Positions 19,443 to 30,433 of a stretch of 64,000 bases of DNA are shown piece after piece (the stretch's first letter is position 1; each line of letters starts with the position of its first letter). The DNA is from Diplonema papillatum. Taxonomy: Eukaryota > Euglenozoa > Diplonemea > Diplonemida > Diplonemidae. The notes under the pieces were generated by a model that worked only from the letters and a program-made list of their open reading frames with translations, did no database searches and was not told where the DNA came from. Where the stretch lies: NCBI GenBank assembly GCA_030068145.1, contig JAPJBO010000972.1:1-64000 (forward strand), in the 5' to 3' direction. The position numbers were made by a program, and so were the translations under genes.

Positions 19443-19800
19443 ATTTGGCCCATTACATTGATGTAACAGTGGTTTTCCGTCAGATTCTGCCCATTACATC
19501 AATGTAACAGTGGTTTTCGGTCAAATTTGGGTCATTACATTGATGTAACAGTGGTTTTCCGTCAGATTCTGCCCATTACATCAATGTAACAGTGGTTTTC
19601 CGTCAAATTTGGGTCACTACATTGATGTAACAGTGGTTTTTCGTCAGATTCTGCCCATTACATCAATGTAACAGTGGTTTTCCGACAAATTTGGGCCATT
19701 ACATTGATGTAACAGTGGTTTTCCGCCAGATTTGGCCCATTACATTGATGTAACAGCGGTTTTCGGTCAGATTTGGGCCATTACATTGATGCAACAGTGG
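19443..19800 (+). repeat. 41-bp tandem repeat with palindromic core, nine copies
   Basis: CATTACAT starts recur every 41 bp (19451, 19492, 19533, 19574, 19615, 19656, 19697, 19738, 19779). Each unit has TTACAT, a two-base spacer, ATGTAA, then CAGTGGTTTTCCGTCA and TTTGG or TTCTG. The spacer alternates TG and CA in the first copies, giving an 82-bp higher-order period. The palindrome could bind a dimeric protein. Confidence 0.9.
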
Positions 19801-19929
19801 GTTTCCGTCGGAAAATCTTCATGCAGTTTTGGGGAAAAAATATTCCCACCAGAGGGGGGGGGCGGGGGGGACCCACCCACCAAGATTTTGGCGAAAGTAG
19901 TGGGCAGTTGGCCCGCCCGGGTAATAATC

Positions 19930-20372
19930 CGCTGTCCCTTAGCTTCACCAGAACTTAGCATCGCCCGAACTTTGCCTTCACCAGAACTTAGCTTCACCCG
20001 AACTTGCTGCTGACTTAGCTTCGCCGAACTTAGCTTCACCGGAACTAGCTTCACCCGAACTTTGCTTTGACTTAGCTTCACCCGAACTTTGCTTTGCTTT
20101 CACCAGAACTTAGCTTCACTTGAACTTTGCTTTGACTTAGCTTCGCCGAACTTTGCTCCACCCGAACTTTGCTTCGCCAGAGCTTAGCTTGACCAGAGCT
20201 TTGCTTGACCAGAACTTTGCATCGCCCGAACTTGCTTCGCCAGAACTTCGCTTTGCCCGAACTTTGCTTTCGCCCGAGCTTTGCTTTGCTTCGCCCGAAC
20301 TTTACTGTTTCCCGACTTTAACTCCTGCCTCTAGTCTCGCTGCGCGCCGGTCTTTACCGGCGCAAATGTACT
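19930..20372 (+). repeat. Diverged module, second tail type
   Basis: Array of CTTCACCAGAACTTAG and CTTCGCCCGAACTTTG units, then CTGCCTCTAGTCTCG and the perfect hairpin GCGCCGGT-CTTT-ACCGGCGC followed by AAATGTACT. The front portion is missing; a G-rich tract precedes it. It belongs with 52130-53112 and 59395-60030. Confidence 0.75.
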
Positions 20373-20409
20373 CTTGTACCAACTCAAGCTACATAATAGT
20401 GTGCCGAGT

Positions 20410-20435
20410 GTGCCGCTGTGCCGGCACAGCGGCAC
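20410..20435. repeat. Perfect 26-bp palindrome
   Basis: GTGCCGCTGTGCC is followed directly by its reverse complement GGCACAGCGGCAC. The surrounding bases repeat GTGCCG and GCGGCACAC, so larger cruciforms can form. It lies about 80 bp before the actin array. Confidence 0.85.
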
Positions 20436-20834
20436 GCGGCACACTGTGCCGAGAGCGTGCCGCGTGCCGGAACAGGGCCCACACTGCCACTTGTAACCAG
20501 CATGCCGCAACCCGCATTGCACACACGCGTTATTCTCTCGTACTAATTACCAACGCAGACAGGAAGGTCAATGAACGCAAAGGTGAACGGACCCAGCGGC
20601 AGCAGGCAAGACGTAATACGAAAACGAATGGGTTTAGGTCTCCAAGGATCAAAAGAAGAATGCCGGGGTTGTGCTCAGAAGCACTTCTTGTGAATTACCA
20701 ACGCAGATACGAAACACTGTGAACCCAAAGGTGCACGGACCCGGATCGGGCAGCAGGAAGGACATAATACAGCAGGCAAGACAGAATGCTAAAACGAATG
20801 GGTTCAGGTTTCTAGATTGCCGGGATTGTTGGGC

Positions 20835-22074
20835 TCAGAAGCACTTCTTGTGAACAATCCCGGGGCCACTTTCGTCATACTCTTCCTTCTTAACCCACAT
20901 AGTCCCGAATGTTGACAGGGACGACAGGATGGAACCCCCAATCCATACAGAGTACTTTCTTTCAGGCGGTGCGACGACCTTGATCTTCATGCTGTTTGGT
21001 GCAAGGTTGGTTACCTCCTTGGTCAGCCTGTCGGCGAGGCCCTCGTACATTGTTGTCCCTCCTGACAAAACGATGTTTCCGTACAAGTCTTTGCGGACGT
21101 CGATGTCGCACTTCATGATGCTGTTGTAGACAGTCTCGTGAATCCCGTTGGCTTCCAAACCAATGAAGACAGGTTTGAACAGTGCCTCGGGGCAGCGGAA
21201 CCTCTCAGATCCAACCGTGATCACCTGCCCATCAGGAAGCTCGTAGTCCTTCTCCAGAGAGGAGCTTGACGCAGCAAGCGACATTTCTTCGTCAAAGTCG
21301 AGTGCAACGTATGCCAGCTTCTCCTTGATGTCACGAACAATCTCTCGCTCCGCAGAGGTTACAAAGCTGTTTCCACGCTCGGTCAAAAGCTTGATCATCC
21401 AGTCAGTCATGTCTCGTCCCTGTGTATTGGTAGCTCATTGCTTTCATCGGCGGTCTATCGCAGCAGTTCCTCCTGAGAATACTTCCTGTTCGTTGTCAGC
21501 AATGTGTGTAGAAGTGCAGGGTTCATACCGCCATGTCGATTCTGAGCACAGCATGCGGAAGCGAGTAGCCTTCGTAAATTGGCACGGTGTGAGTGACACC
21601 GTCCCCAGAGTCGAGCACAATACCAGTTGTGCGGCCGCTAGAATAGAGAGACAGAACCGCCTGAATACCAACGTACATTGCCGGCGAGTTGAATGTCTCG
21701 AACATGATCTGCGTCATCTTCTCCCTGTTCGCCTTCGGGTTCATGGGCGCCTCGGTCAGGAGCACAGGGTGGTCCTCAGGCGCGACGCGCAACTCGTTGA
21801 AGAATGTGTGGTGCCAGATCTTCTCCATGTCGTCCCAGTTTGTGATGATCCCGTGCTCAATGGGGTACTTGATGAGGAGAATCCCTCTTTTTGACTGGGC
21901 GTCGTCGCCGATGTACGCCTCTTTCTTTGCTGTCCCCATCATAGCCGCTGCCGTCTTCGGCCTTCCGACAATGCTCGGAAACACGGACCTCGGGGCGTCG
22001 TCACCGGCGAATCCGGCTTTCACCATCCCGGAACCGTTGTCGCAGACAATTGCATTCGCATCTTCGTCGGCCAT
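20835..22074 (-). CDS. Actin, copy 1
   Basis: Encodes cytoskeletal actin, the ATP-binding filament protein. Exon 1 is 21529-22074 (182 codons), intron 21420-21528 (109 bp, GTATGA...CACAG), exon 2 20835-21419, total 376 residues, the usual length. The start is the ATG of [20 protein letters not shown]; the upstream in-frame Met belongs to no conserved sequence. Phosphate loop [49 protein letters not shown] and the terminal IVHKKCF are all present. Substitutions such as [16 protein letters not shown] and [15 protein letters not shown] mark it as divergent from animal, plant or oomycete actins. The intron splits Ala-Gly before RDMTDW. Confidence 0.95.
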
Positions 22075-22486
22075 TGTTTGGGGGGATATGCAAGTTGTGG
22101 GTCTTCTGCCAGGTTTAGTAGCATTCCAAGCGCTCGTGCTCGTTGGACGTTTTCTTGTGGGCCGATAAACCCCTCTGGATTGCACACACGCGTTATTCTC
22201 TCGTACTAATTACCAACGCAGACAGGAAGGTCTATGAACGCAAAGGTGAACGGACCCAGCGGCAGCAGGCAAGACGTAATACGAAAACGAATGGGTTTAG
22301 GTCTCCAAGGATCAAAAGAAGAATGCCGGGGTTGTGCTCAGAAGCACTTCTTGTGAATTACCAACGCAGATACGAAACACTGTGAACCCAAAGGTGCACG
22401 GACCCGGATCGGGCAGCAGGAAGGACATAATGCAGCAGGCAAGACAGAATGCTAAAACGAATGGGTTCAGGTTTCTAGATTGCCGC
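22075..22486 (-). promoter_or_regulatory. Actin inter-unit spacer with duplicated 3' end
   Basis: This 412-bp spacer (repeated in every unit) must hold the promoter of one gene and the 3' end of the next. It contains two diverged copies of a ~170-bp block, each with ATTACCAACGCAGA, AACGAATGGGTT and CTCAGAAGCACTTCTTGTGA. The last is the reverse complement of the final actin codons and stop. A fossil copy of the actin tail therefore lies about 160 bp beyond each real stop. No TATA box is assigned. Confidence 0.6.
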
Positions 22487-23726
22487 TCAGAAGCACTTCT
22501 TGTGAACAATCCCGGGGCCACTTTCGTCATACTCTTCCTTCTTAACCCACATAGTCCCGAATGTTGACAGGGACGACAGGATGGAACCCCCAATCCATAC
22601 AGAGTACTTTCTTTCAGGCGGTGCGACGACCTTGATCTTCATGCTGTTTGGTGCAAGGTTGGTTACCTCCTTGGTCAGCCTGTCGGCGAGGCCCTCGTAC
22701 ATTGTTGTCCCTCCTGACAAAACGATGTTTCCGTACAAGTCTTTGCGGACGTCGATGTCGCACTTCATGATGCTGTTGTAGACAGTCTCGTGAATCCCGT
22801 TGGCTTCCAAACCAATGAAGACAGGTTTGAACAGTGCCTCGGGGCAGCGGAACCTCTCAGATCCAACCGTGATCACCTGCCCATCAGGAAGCTCGTAGTC
22901 CTTCTCCAGAGAGGAGCTTGACGCAGCAAGCGACATTTCTTCGTCAAAGTCGAGTGCAACGTATGCCAGCTTCTCCTTGATGTCACGAACAATCTCTCGC
23001 TCCGCAGAGGTTACAAAGCTGTTTCCACGCTCGGTCAAAAGCTTGATCATCCAGTCAGTCATGTCTCGTCCCTGTGTATTGGTAGCTCATTGCTTTCATC
23101 GGCGGTCTATCGCAGCAGTTCCTCCTGAGAATACTTCCTGTTCGTTGTCAGCAATGTGTGTAGAAGTGCAGGGTTCATACCGCCATGTCGATTCTGAGCA
23201 CAGCATGCGGAAGCGAGTAGCCTTCGTAAATTGGCACGGTGTGAGTGACACCGTCCCCAGAGTCGAGCACAATACCAGTTGTGCGGCCGCTAGAATAGAG
23301 AGACAGAACCGCCTGAATACCAACGTACATTGCCGGCGAGTTGAATGTCTCGAACATGATCTGCGTCATCTTCTCCCTGTTCGCCTTCGGGTTCATGGGC
23401 GCCTCGGTCAGGAGCACAGGGTGGTCCTCAGGCGCGACGCGCAACTCGTTGAAGAATGTGTGGTGCCAGATCTTCTCCATGTCGTCCCAGTTTGTGATGA
23501 TCCCGTGCTCAATGGGGTACTTGATGAGGAGAATCCCTCTTTTTGACTGGGCGTCGTCGCCGATGTACGCCTCTTTCTTTGCTGTCCCCATCATAGCCGC
23601 TGCCGTCTTCGGCCTTCCGACAATGCTCGGAAACACGGACCTCGGGGCGTCGTCACCGGCGAATCCGGCTTTCACCATCCCGGAACCGTTGTCGCAGACA
23701 ATTGCATTCGCATCTTCGTCGGCCAT
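22487..23726 (-). CDS. Actin, copy 2
   Basis: Exon 1 23181-23726, intron 23072-23180, exon 2 22487-23071, with the same 376-residue protein as copy 1 and the same 109-bp intron. Flanking spacers are identical to those of copy 3, so it is an internal unit. If all copies are expressed, the array raises actin dosage. Confidence 0.95.
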
Positions 23727-24138
23727 TGTTTGGGGGGATATGCAAGTTGTGGGTCTTCTGCCAGGTTTAGTAGCATTCCAAGCGCTCGTGCTCGTTGGAC
23801 GTTTTCTTGTGGGCCGATAAACCCCTCTGGATTGCACACACGCGTTATTCTCTCGTACTAATTACCAACGCAGACAGGAAGGTCTATGAACGCAAAGGTG
23901 AACGGACCCAGCGGCAGCAGGCAAGACGTAATACGAAAACGAATGGGTTTAGGTCTCCAAGGATCAAAAGAAGAATGCCGGGGTTGTGCTCAGAAGCACT
24001 TCTTGTGAATTACCAACGCAGATACGAAACACTGTGAACCCAAAGGTGCACGGACCCGGATCGGGCAGCAGGAAGGACATAATGCAGCAGGCAAGACAGA
24101 ATGCTAAAACGAATGGGTTCAGGTTTCTAGATTGCCGC

Positions 24139-25378
24139 TCAGAAGCACTTCTTGTGAACAATCCCGGGGCCACTTTCGTCATACTCTTCCTTCTTAACCC
24201 ACATAGTCCCGAATGTTGACAGGGACGACAGGATGGAACCCCCAATCCATACAGAGTACTTTCTTTCAGGCGGTGCGACGACCTTGATCTTCATGCTGTT
24301 TGGTGCAAGGTTGGTTACCTCCTTGGTCAGCCTGTCGGCGAGGCCCTCGTACATTGTTGTCCCTCCTGACAAAACGATGTTTCCGTACAAGTCTTTGCGG
24401 ACGTCGATGTCGCACTTCATGATGCTGTTGTAGACAGTCTCGTGAATCCCGTTGGCTTCCAAACCAATGAAGACAGGTTTGAACAGTGCCTCGGGGCAGC
24501 GGAACCTCTCAGATCCAACCGTGATCACCTGCCCATCAGGAAGCTCGTAGTCCTTCTCCAGAGAGGAGCTTGACGCAGCAAGCGACATTTCTTCGTCAAA
24601 GTCGAGTGCAACGTATGCCAGCTTCTCCTTGATGTCACGAACAATCTCTCGCTCCGCAGAGGTTACAAAGCTGTTTCCACGCTCGGTCAAAAGCTTGATC
24701 ATCCAGTCAGTCATGTCTCGTCCCTGTGTATTGGTAGCTCATTGCTTTCATCGGCGGTCTATCGCAGCAGTTCCTCCTGAGAATACTTCCTGTTCGTTGT
24801 CAGCAATGTGTGTAGAAGTGCAGGGTTCATACCGCCATGTCGATTCTGAGCACAGCATGCGGAAGCGAGTAGCCTTCGTAAATTGGCACGGTGTGAGTGA
24901 CACCGTCCCCAGAGTCGAGCACAATACCAGTTGTGCGGCCGCTAGAATAGAGAGACAGAACCGCCTGAATACCAACGTACATTGCCGGCGAGTTGAATGT
25001 CTCGAACATGATCTGCGTCATCTTCTCCCTGTTCGCCTTCGGGTTCATGGGCGCCTCGGTCAGGAGCACAGGGTGGTCCTCAGGCGCGACGCGCAACTCG
25101 TTGAAGAATGTGTGGTGCCAGATCTTCTCCATGTCGTCCCAGTTTGTGATGATCCCGTGCTCAATGGGGTACTTGATGAGGAGAATCCCTCTTTTTGACT
25201 GGGCGTCGTCGCCGATGTACGCCTCTTTCTTTGCTGTCCCCATCATAGCCGCTGCCGTCTTCGGCCTTCCGACAATGCTCGGAAACACGGACCTCGGGGC
25301 GTCGTCACCGGCGAATCCGGCTTTCACCATCCCGGAACCGTTGTCGCAGACAATTGCATTCGCATCTTCGTCGGCCAT
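24139..25378 (-). CDS. Actin, copy 3
   Basis: Exon 1 24833-25378, intron 24724-24832, exon 2 24139-24723. Protein and intron match copies 1 and 2. It is an internal unit with both spacers identical to its neighbours. Confidence 0.95.
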
Positions 25379-25790
25379 TGTTTGGGGGGATATGCAAGTT
25401 GTGGGTCTTCTGCCAGGTTTAGTAGCATTCCAAGCGCTCGTGCTCGTTGGACGTTTTCTTGTGGGCCGATAAACCCCTCTGGATTGCACACACGCGTTAT
25501 TCTCTCGTACTAATTACCAACGCAGACAGGAAGGTCTATGAACGCAAAGGTGAACGGACCCAGCGGCAGCAGGCAAGACGTAATACGAAAACGAATGGGT
25601 TTAGGTCTCCAAGGATCAAAAGAAGAATGCCGGGGTTGTGCTCAGAAGCACTTCTTGTGAATTACCAACGCAGATACGAAACACTGTGAACCCAAAGGTG
25701 CACGGACCCGGATCGGGCAGCAGGAAGGACATAATGCAGCAGGCAAGACAGAATGCTAAAACGAATGGGTTCAGGTTTCTAGATTGCCGC

Positions 25791-27030
25791 TCAGAAGCAC
25801 TTCTTGTGAACAATCCCGGGGCCACTTTCGTCATACTCTTCCTTCTTAACCCACATAGTCCCGAATGTTGACAGGGACGACAGGATGGAACCCCCAATCC
25901 ATACAGAGTACTTTCTTTCAGGCGGTGCGACGACCTTGATCTTCATGCTGTTTGGTGCAAGGTTGGTTACCTCCTTGGTCAGCCTGTCGGCGAGGCCCTC
26001 GTACATTGTTGTCCCTCCTGACAAAACGATGTTTCCGTACAAGTCTTTGCGGACGTCGATGTCGCACTTCATGATGCTGTTGTAGACAGTCTCGTGAATC
26101 CCGTTGGCTTCCAAACCAATGAAGACAGGTTTGAACAGTGCCTCGGGGCAGCGGAACCTCTCAGATCCAACCGTGATCACCTGCCCATCAGGAAGCTCGT
26201 AGTCCTTCTCCAGAGAGGAGCTTGACGCAGCAAGCGACATTTCTTCGTCAAAGTCGAGTGCAACGTATGCCAGCTTCTCCTTGATGTCACGAACAATCTC
26301 TCGCTCCGCAGAGGTTACAAAGCTGTTTCCACGCTCGGTCAAAAGCTTGATCATCCAGTCAGTCATGTCTCGTCCCTGTGTATTGGTAGCTCATTGCTTT
26401 CATCGGCGGTCTATCGCAGCAGTTCCTCCTGAGAATACTTCCTGTTCGTTGTCAGCAATGTGTGTAGAAGTGCAGGGTTCATACCGCCATGTCGATTCTG
26501 AGCACAGCATGCGGAAGCGAGTAGCCTTCGTAAATTGGCACGGTGTGAGTGACACCGTCCCCAGAGTCGAGCACAATACCAGTTGTGCGGCCGCTAGAAT
26601 AGAGAGACAGAACCGCCTGAATACCAACGTACATTGCCGGCGAGTTGAATGTCTCGAACATGATCTGCGTCATCTTCTCCCTGTTCGCCTTCGGGTTCAT
26701 GGGCGCCTCGGTCAGGAGCACAGGGTGGTCCTCAGGCGCGACGCGCAACTCGTTGAAGAATGTGTGGTGCCAGATCTTCTCCATGTCGTCCCAGTTTGTG
26801 ATGATCCCGTGCTCAATGGGGTACTTGATGAGAAGAATCCCTCTTTTTGACTGGGCGTCGTCGCCGATGTACGCCTCTTTCTTTGCTGTCCCCATCATAG
26901 CCGCTGCCGTCTTCGGCCTTCCGACAATGCTCGGAAACACGGACCTCGGGGCGTCGTCACCGGCGAATCCGGCTTTCACCATCCCGGAACCGTTGTCGCA
27001 GACAATTGCATTCGCATCTTCGTCGGCCAT
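25791..27030 (-). CDS. Actin, copy 4 (promoter-proximal edge of the array)
   Basis: Exon 1 26485-27030, intron 26376-26484, exon 2 25791-26375. The protein is unchanged; one silent change is seen at 26832. Its 5' flank keeps a short insertion near 27075 and a changed CCTCTGAATTGCACACGGGC, then runs into unique sequence after 27165. This makes it the best candidate for the ancestral copy with the original promoter. Confidence 0.95.
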
Positions 27031-27126
27031 TGTTTGGGGGGATATGCAAGTTGTGGGTCTTCTGCCAGGTTTAGTAGCGTTCATCCTCATTCCAAGCGCT
27101 CGTGCTCGTTGGACGTTTTCTTGTGG

Positions 27127-27650
27127 GCAGATAAACCCCTCTGAATTGCACACGGGCGTTATTCTCTGAACAACGTACTACCCTAAAAGGAAAAATAATG
27201 GATAAGGATTGCTGGCTTTCCATCAGTTTTACCATCCATAATTGTGTGGGTGGTGGGGAGGCCTATGTACACTTAGGAGAAAAAGGTGAATGTCAGCCAC
27301 CTCCAAAGCACCTCAGAAATGTGCCCTCGGAGGCCAATTCGACCTTCCAGCATCCCTATGTAGCAGCTCAACTCAGAAGACTTCTGGTACGGCTCAAGAA
27401 GCTTCACTTTGACATGCCACTTCCTACAGCAACAGGAAGCTGTACCACCTTTTTGTCAACTCTTGCCGGCATTGACCAACATTGGATGGTCGGGATGATC
27501 CATGTTTTCTCGTTCATCGTTTAGGGCCGCCGTGAGGAGCTACGTAGATCTTCTTCCTCGGTTGTGAAGATGGTGTCTGCTTTTTTCGGTGGCTTGGAGA
27601 AGGGTTCCTTCGACTGCTTGAAGAATCTCACAGCAGTTGCATCGGTGAGT
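27127..27650. other. Unique sequence upstream of the actin array
   Basis: A 108-codon plus-strand frame (27198-27524) is open but shows no motif or convincing composition, so no gene is called. The stretch probably includes the promoter of actin copy 4. Confidence 0.4.
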
Positions 27651-27699
27651 CGTCGGTTACAACGGATCGCGCTTCCACTGCTTAATGACAGAAGACCGC

Positions 27700-28170
27700 G
27701 CTCGTGACGGAGATGGGCCGTAGGTCCATTGGTCCGGAGCCGCCCTCGCCCTTTGGGCGAGACCAGGGCCCTCATGAGCGACTCCGGCCACTTGCCCGTC
27801 TTCTCGACCACTGCAAAAAGTTCCGCGAACCGCCACAACGCCTCGTCGGGGAGAGCCGCCAGTTCGCGCACCCGCCAGCCCTCCGCGCCCGGAGCGGTGC
27901 ATTGTTCCGCAGGTCGGCCGCCGTTATCGCGTTCAGCTCCACCGCGTTCGCCCTCGGGATGTGGGCCCGAAAGTCCTTTTCAAACGCCTCCCACTTGGGC
28001 GCCGGTGTCTCCTTCCTGCCGTGCCGCTCCCCAGGCGGGTGGCCCTCCCAGGGGCTCGTCCATCTCCTTCGCGCCCCAGGTCGCGGAACCGTCTGCTCCC
28101 GCGAGGTGCTCCACCTGTCTCCGGTCCGCCTGCTTGCCGTCCCACGCGAAGATTCTCCCGGGTGCAACCT
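27700..28170 (-). pseudogene. LINE reverse transcriptase N-terminal fragment
   Basis: On the minus strand ANAVELNAITAADLRNNA, then after a frame change RELAALPDEALWRFAELFAV and EKTGKWPESLMRALVSPKG, follow the pattern of the RT finger region of non-LTR retrotransposons (P..L..LA.L...E..G.WP..L..A...PKG). Frames shift near 27870 and the downstream palm is absent, so it is dead. It lies head-to-head with the coiled-coil remnant at 28245. Confidence 0.6.
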
Positions 28171-28207
28171 TCCAGCGGTCTTCTACGACAAAGGCGTCCC
28201 GCCGATG

Positions 28208-28240
28208 AAATTGCTTTCATCGGCGGTCTATCGCAGCAGT
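28208..28240 (+). repeat. 30-bp segment shared with the actin intron
   Basis: TTGCTTTCATCGGCGGTCTA followed by TCGCAGCAGT occurs here and inside every actin intron (for example from 21438). Here it overlaps a perfect hairpin, GCCGATGAAA-TTGC-TTTCATCGGC. Confidence 0.8.
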
Positions 28241-28244
28241 ATTA

Positions 28245-28725
28245 GTGGTGCGAGCAGCCGGAGCCCCGCCGGCCACGGAGTTCAAGCTGCGCGAGGGTGG
28301 GACGTGCACCATCAGGCCGTCACCACCACCCATCAGCCGAGTCCCAGACCCCACCGCAAGGAACAAGCGGGAGAAGTACACCAAGAAAGAGTTCTTGGAC
28401 TTCTGCGGGCGAGAGGAAGGGGTACGCATGTGGGAGAGAGGGCGAGTGGCGGGAAAAGAAAGGAGAGAGAACAACGGCCGCACCCATCAGGGCGAATACA
28501 ACGTGGGTAGACGGGAACCAGACGCCCGCGTCAGCTTCGGCGCCGGCGTCAGTCGCAGCGGCACGGGCAGCACCAGAAGCAAAGGTTCCAGCACCCGGAC
28601 AGGCATGCGTCGGCGACACAGCTAGCTCACTTGAAGAAGGAACTTGCCGAGATGGAGCGACGCCTGACCGAAAGAGTGGACCGCCGACTGGAAGAGGCGG
28701 TCCCCCTGGAAGAGGCACCCCTCTA
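28245..28725 (+). pseudogene. Frameshifted coiled-coil protein remnant, possible LINE ORF1
   Basis: Successive frames look coding. Around 28260-28470: TEFKLREGGTCTIR and KREKYTKKEFLDFCGR. Around 28625-28725: AHLKKELAEMERRLTERVDR and LEEAVPLEEAPL with a stop. The second piece is a clear heptad coiled coil. Nearness to LINE RT scraps on both sides suggests the ORF1 protein of a LINE, but the link is inference. Confidence 0.35.
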
Positions 28726-29130
28726 GCCGGCGGGAGCGAGGTCGGGCTGACGTCCTATGCAAAAGCGACTCTGCGGCTTGCAGCAGCCCGCGCAAATCCC
28801 ACCTCATCGTCCTCACCGTCGTCCTCGCCAGTTAATCCGCCTAGGGCTTTCGCCGACATCGACGAACTCGAGCTGCAATCCCTGGTTCGCAGCCTTGTTA
28901 AAGAAGCAACCTCGTCCACTGCCCGAACAGCCCCCCACGCAAGACGATGACTTCTCCATCCCCAACCCCGCTAGAATAAGACAGAACCGTATATGCCTGC
29001 ACCAGCTGAATAATTATTCAGTACGGGCAGGATCTCCTGCCGGGCCCCCCGGGGATCCCGGGGGCCTATGTTTTTGAGACGTATCGAGGGCGTCCTGTTG
29101 GAGATAGGGCTCGAGATGGGGGGACGCTAG

Positions 29131-29223
29131 ATGCAGCGCCGCTCTACGGGGTGGGACTTCCGGAAATGTTTCGACATGGTCCCGCGAGAGATAGTGCTGC
29201 GCCTGGCCGGGGACATGGGGTTT
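29131..29223 (+). pseudogene. LINE reverse transcriptase motif A scrap
   Basis: STGWDFRKCFDMVPREIVLR LAGDMG matches the D.rkaFD.v.r..l...L pattern around the first catalytic Asp of LINE RTs. It is cut after about 30 residues by T-rich repeats (TTTTTTTTAAACA units to 29295). Confidence 0.5.
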
Positions 29224-29469
29224 TTTTTTAAACACTTTTTTTTAAACATGGGGTTTTTTTTTAAACACTTTTTTTTAAACACTTTTTTTTTTTTCAACTG
29301 GGAGCATCGTACGGGAAACAAATGGGGCCACCCGCGGGGAAGATCTTACACCCGAAGAGAAGTTCCTTTGCACAATCAGGTTCTCAAACCGCTAAGGGCG
29401 ATCTACAGAGTGCTCGCGAGACACTTCAAGCTGCCTCTAGGGGTGGGCTGGGAGTTTAGTGCAACCAAT

Positions 29470-29625
29470 GGTATACTGGATAATAATAGCGCGGAGCTGG
29501 CTTTTTCTCCCCCTGGGAAAATGCATATGGGTGGCAGAGTGAGCGAGCGGGTGTCGCCCATGACACTTTTCCGGTCGAAGATTATTTCGAGGTTTGCTGT
29601 CGTTTCGGGGCCTGATGTTTTTTTT
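29470..29625 (+). repeat. Internal fragment of a module
   Basis: Contains GATAATAATAGCGCGGAGCT, TGGGTGGCAGAGTGAGCG and TTATTTCGAGGTTTGCTGTC, as in the complete modules. It lacks the CGAGACTGGAGG start, most of the B box and the array, so it is an internally deleted, truncated copy. From 29640 to 30090 nothing further is recognised. Confidence 0.7.
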
Positions 29626-30094
29626 TTGGAAGAATCGTACGGGGGCCTTCGAGGCAAACTGGGAAAAATGGGCAAGACAAGCAAGTTCCAAAAGGGGAAG
29701 TTCAAATACTTCGTTTGTGGGCCGACACTCGGGTTCTCCGGTGTCTTTTCGATTGGTGTGACTCAGTCCCTCCTGCTGCAAATTTTGTGAAATGCAGGAG
29801 TGGACTTGTCACAGCCAACCGCACAGACAGCCTTGATTTTTTTTTAAACACCAGGCCGTACAGTTTGCCAGACAAGAAACCTGGTGCCTGACCTGGTGGG
29901 TTCTCCGGGTTCACTTCTTCACAACGAAAAACGGCACAACCACGAACACAGACAGGCGCGGTTTGAACCCGCACCAGTTGCACACTGCAACCGGCGCCTG
30001 CCCCACGGCACTGGGGACTCAGAAAAACGAAAGGAGAGTCGGCTAAGGGCCTGGAAAGGCCGCGGCTCAGCCACAAGCCGCCACCTGTCACTCA

Positions 30095-30400
30095 GACTGG
30101 GGCCAACTAATTCAAAAAACCGGGGGCACATTGGTAACCATCCCGATTTTACCCCGCCTTCACGATGAGAGGGCCACAAGGGAGTCAAACTTGGCAAGGC
30201 TCACCTGGAAGGTGCCTCTTTGCACCGCCCCCCCCTTTTTTTTGTTCCTGCTGGGCAGCTTGGGGCAGGATCTTTTACGCCCGGGAAGGGTAGGTGCGCA
30301 GCTCGGACGCCAGATACGAAGTAAGGGGCTTTCACCCACAGCAAAGGTACTGCTTGCCTTGGCCGCGTTTCGAAAAACACGTTTCCAGGGGACACCGCGA
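30095..30400 (-). repeat. Repeat shared in inverse with 12963-13165
   Basis: Reverse complement of the segment after the dead retroelement at 12.9 kb (GGGGCCAACTAATTCAAAAA, CCATCCCGATTTTACCCC, CTTGCCTTGGCCGCGTTTCG, GTTTCCAGGGGACACCG), with about 100 bp more in the middle. It leads straight into another module. Confidence 0.7.
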
Positions 30401-30433
30401 GGAGGTGGCAAGTCAGATTTTGTCCCCCGAAAT

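Larger units (their letters stand above)
20518..27126 (-). repeat. Head-to-tail actin array, four 1652-bp units
   Basis: Stop codons of the four genes lie exactly 1652 bp apart (20835, 22487, 24139, 25791). Units are almost identical, introns and spacers included. The only coding difference I noticed is a synonymous change in copy 4 (26832). The array edges differ: copy 1 has extra bases before its stop (GGGATTGTTGGGCTCAG) and copy 4 has a distinct 5' flank (GTTCATCCTCATTCC). This indicates very recent amplification or ongoing homogenisation. Confidence 0.95.

Noticed and set aside
19443..19800. CRISPR array
   Set aside because: The 41-bp units have no unique spacers; the whole unit is repeated, and the host is eukaryotic.
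21325..22168. Long plus-strand frames opposite the actin genes (189 and 159 codons in each unit)
   Set aside because: They are antisense shadows of highly conserved actin exons and cross the splice junctions.
28297..28950. 217-residue Ala/Pro/Ser-rich plus-strand protein
   Set aside because: The coiled-coil and Lys-rich segments that look real lie in other frames; this frame is open because of GC content.
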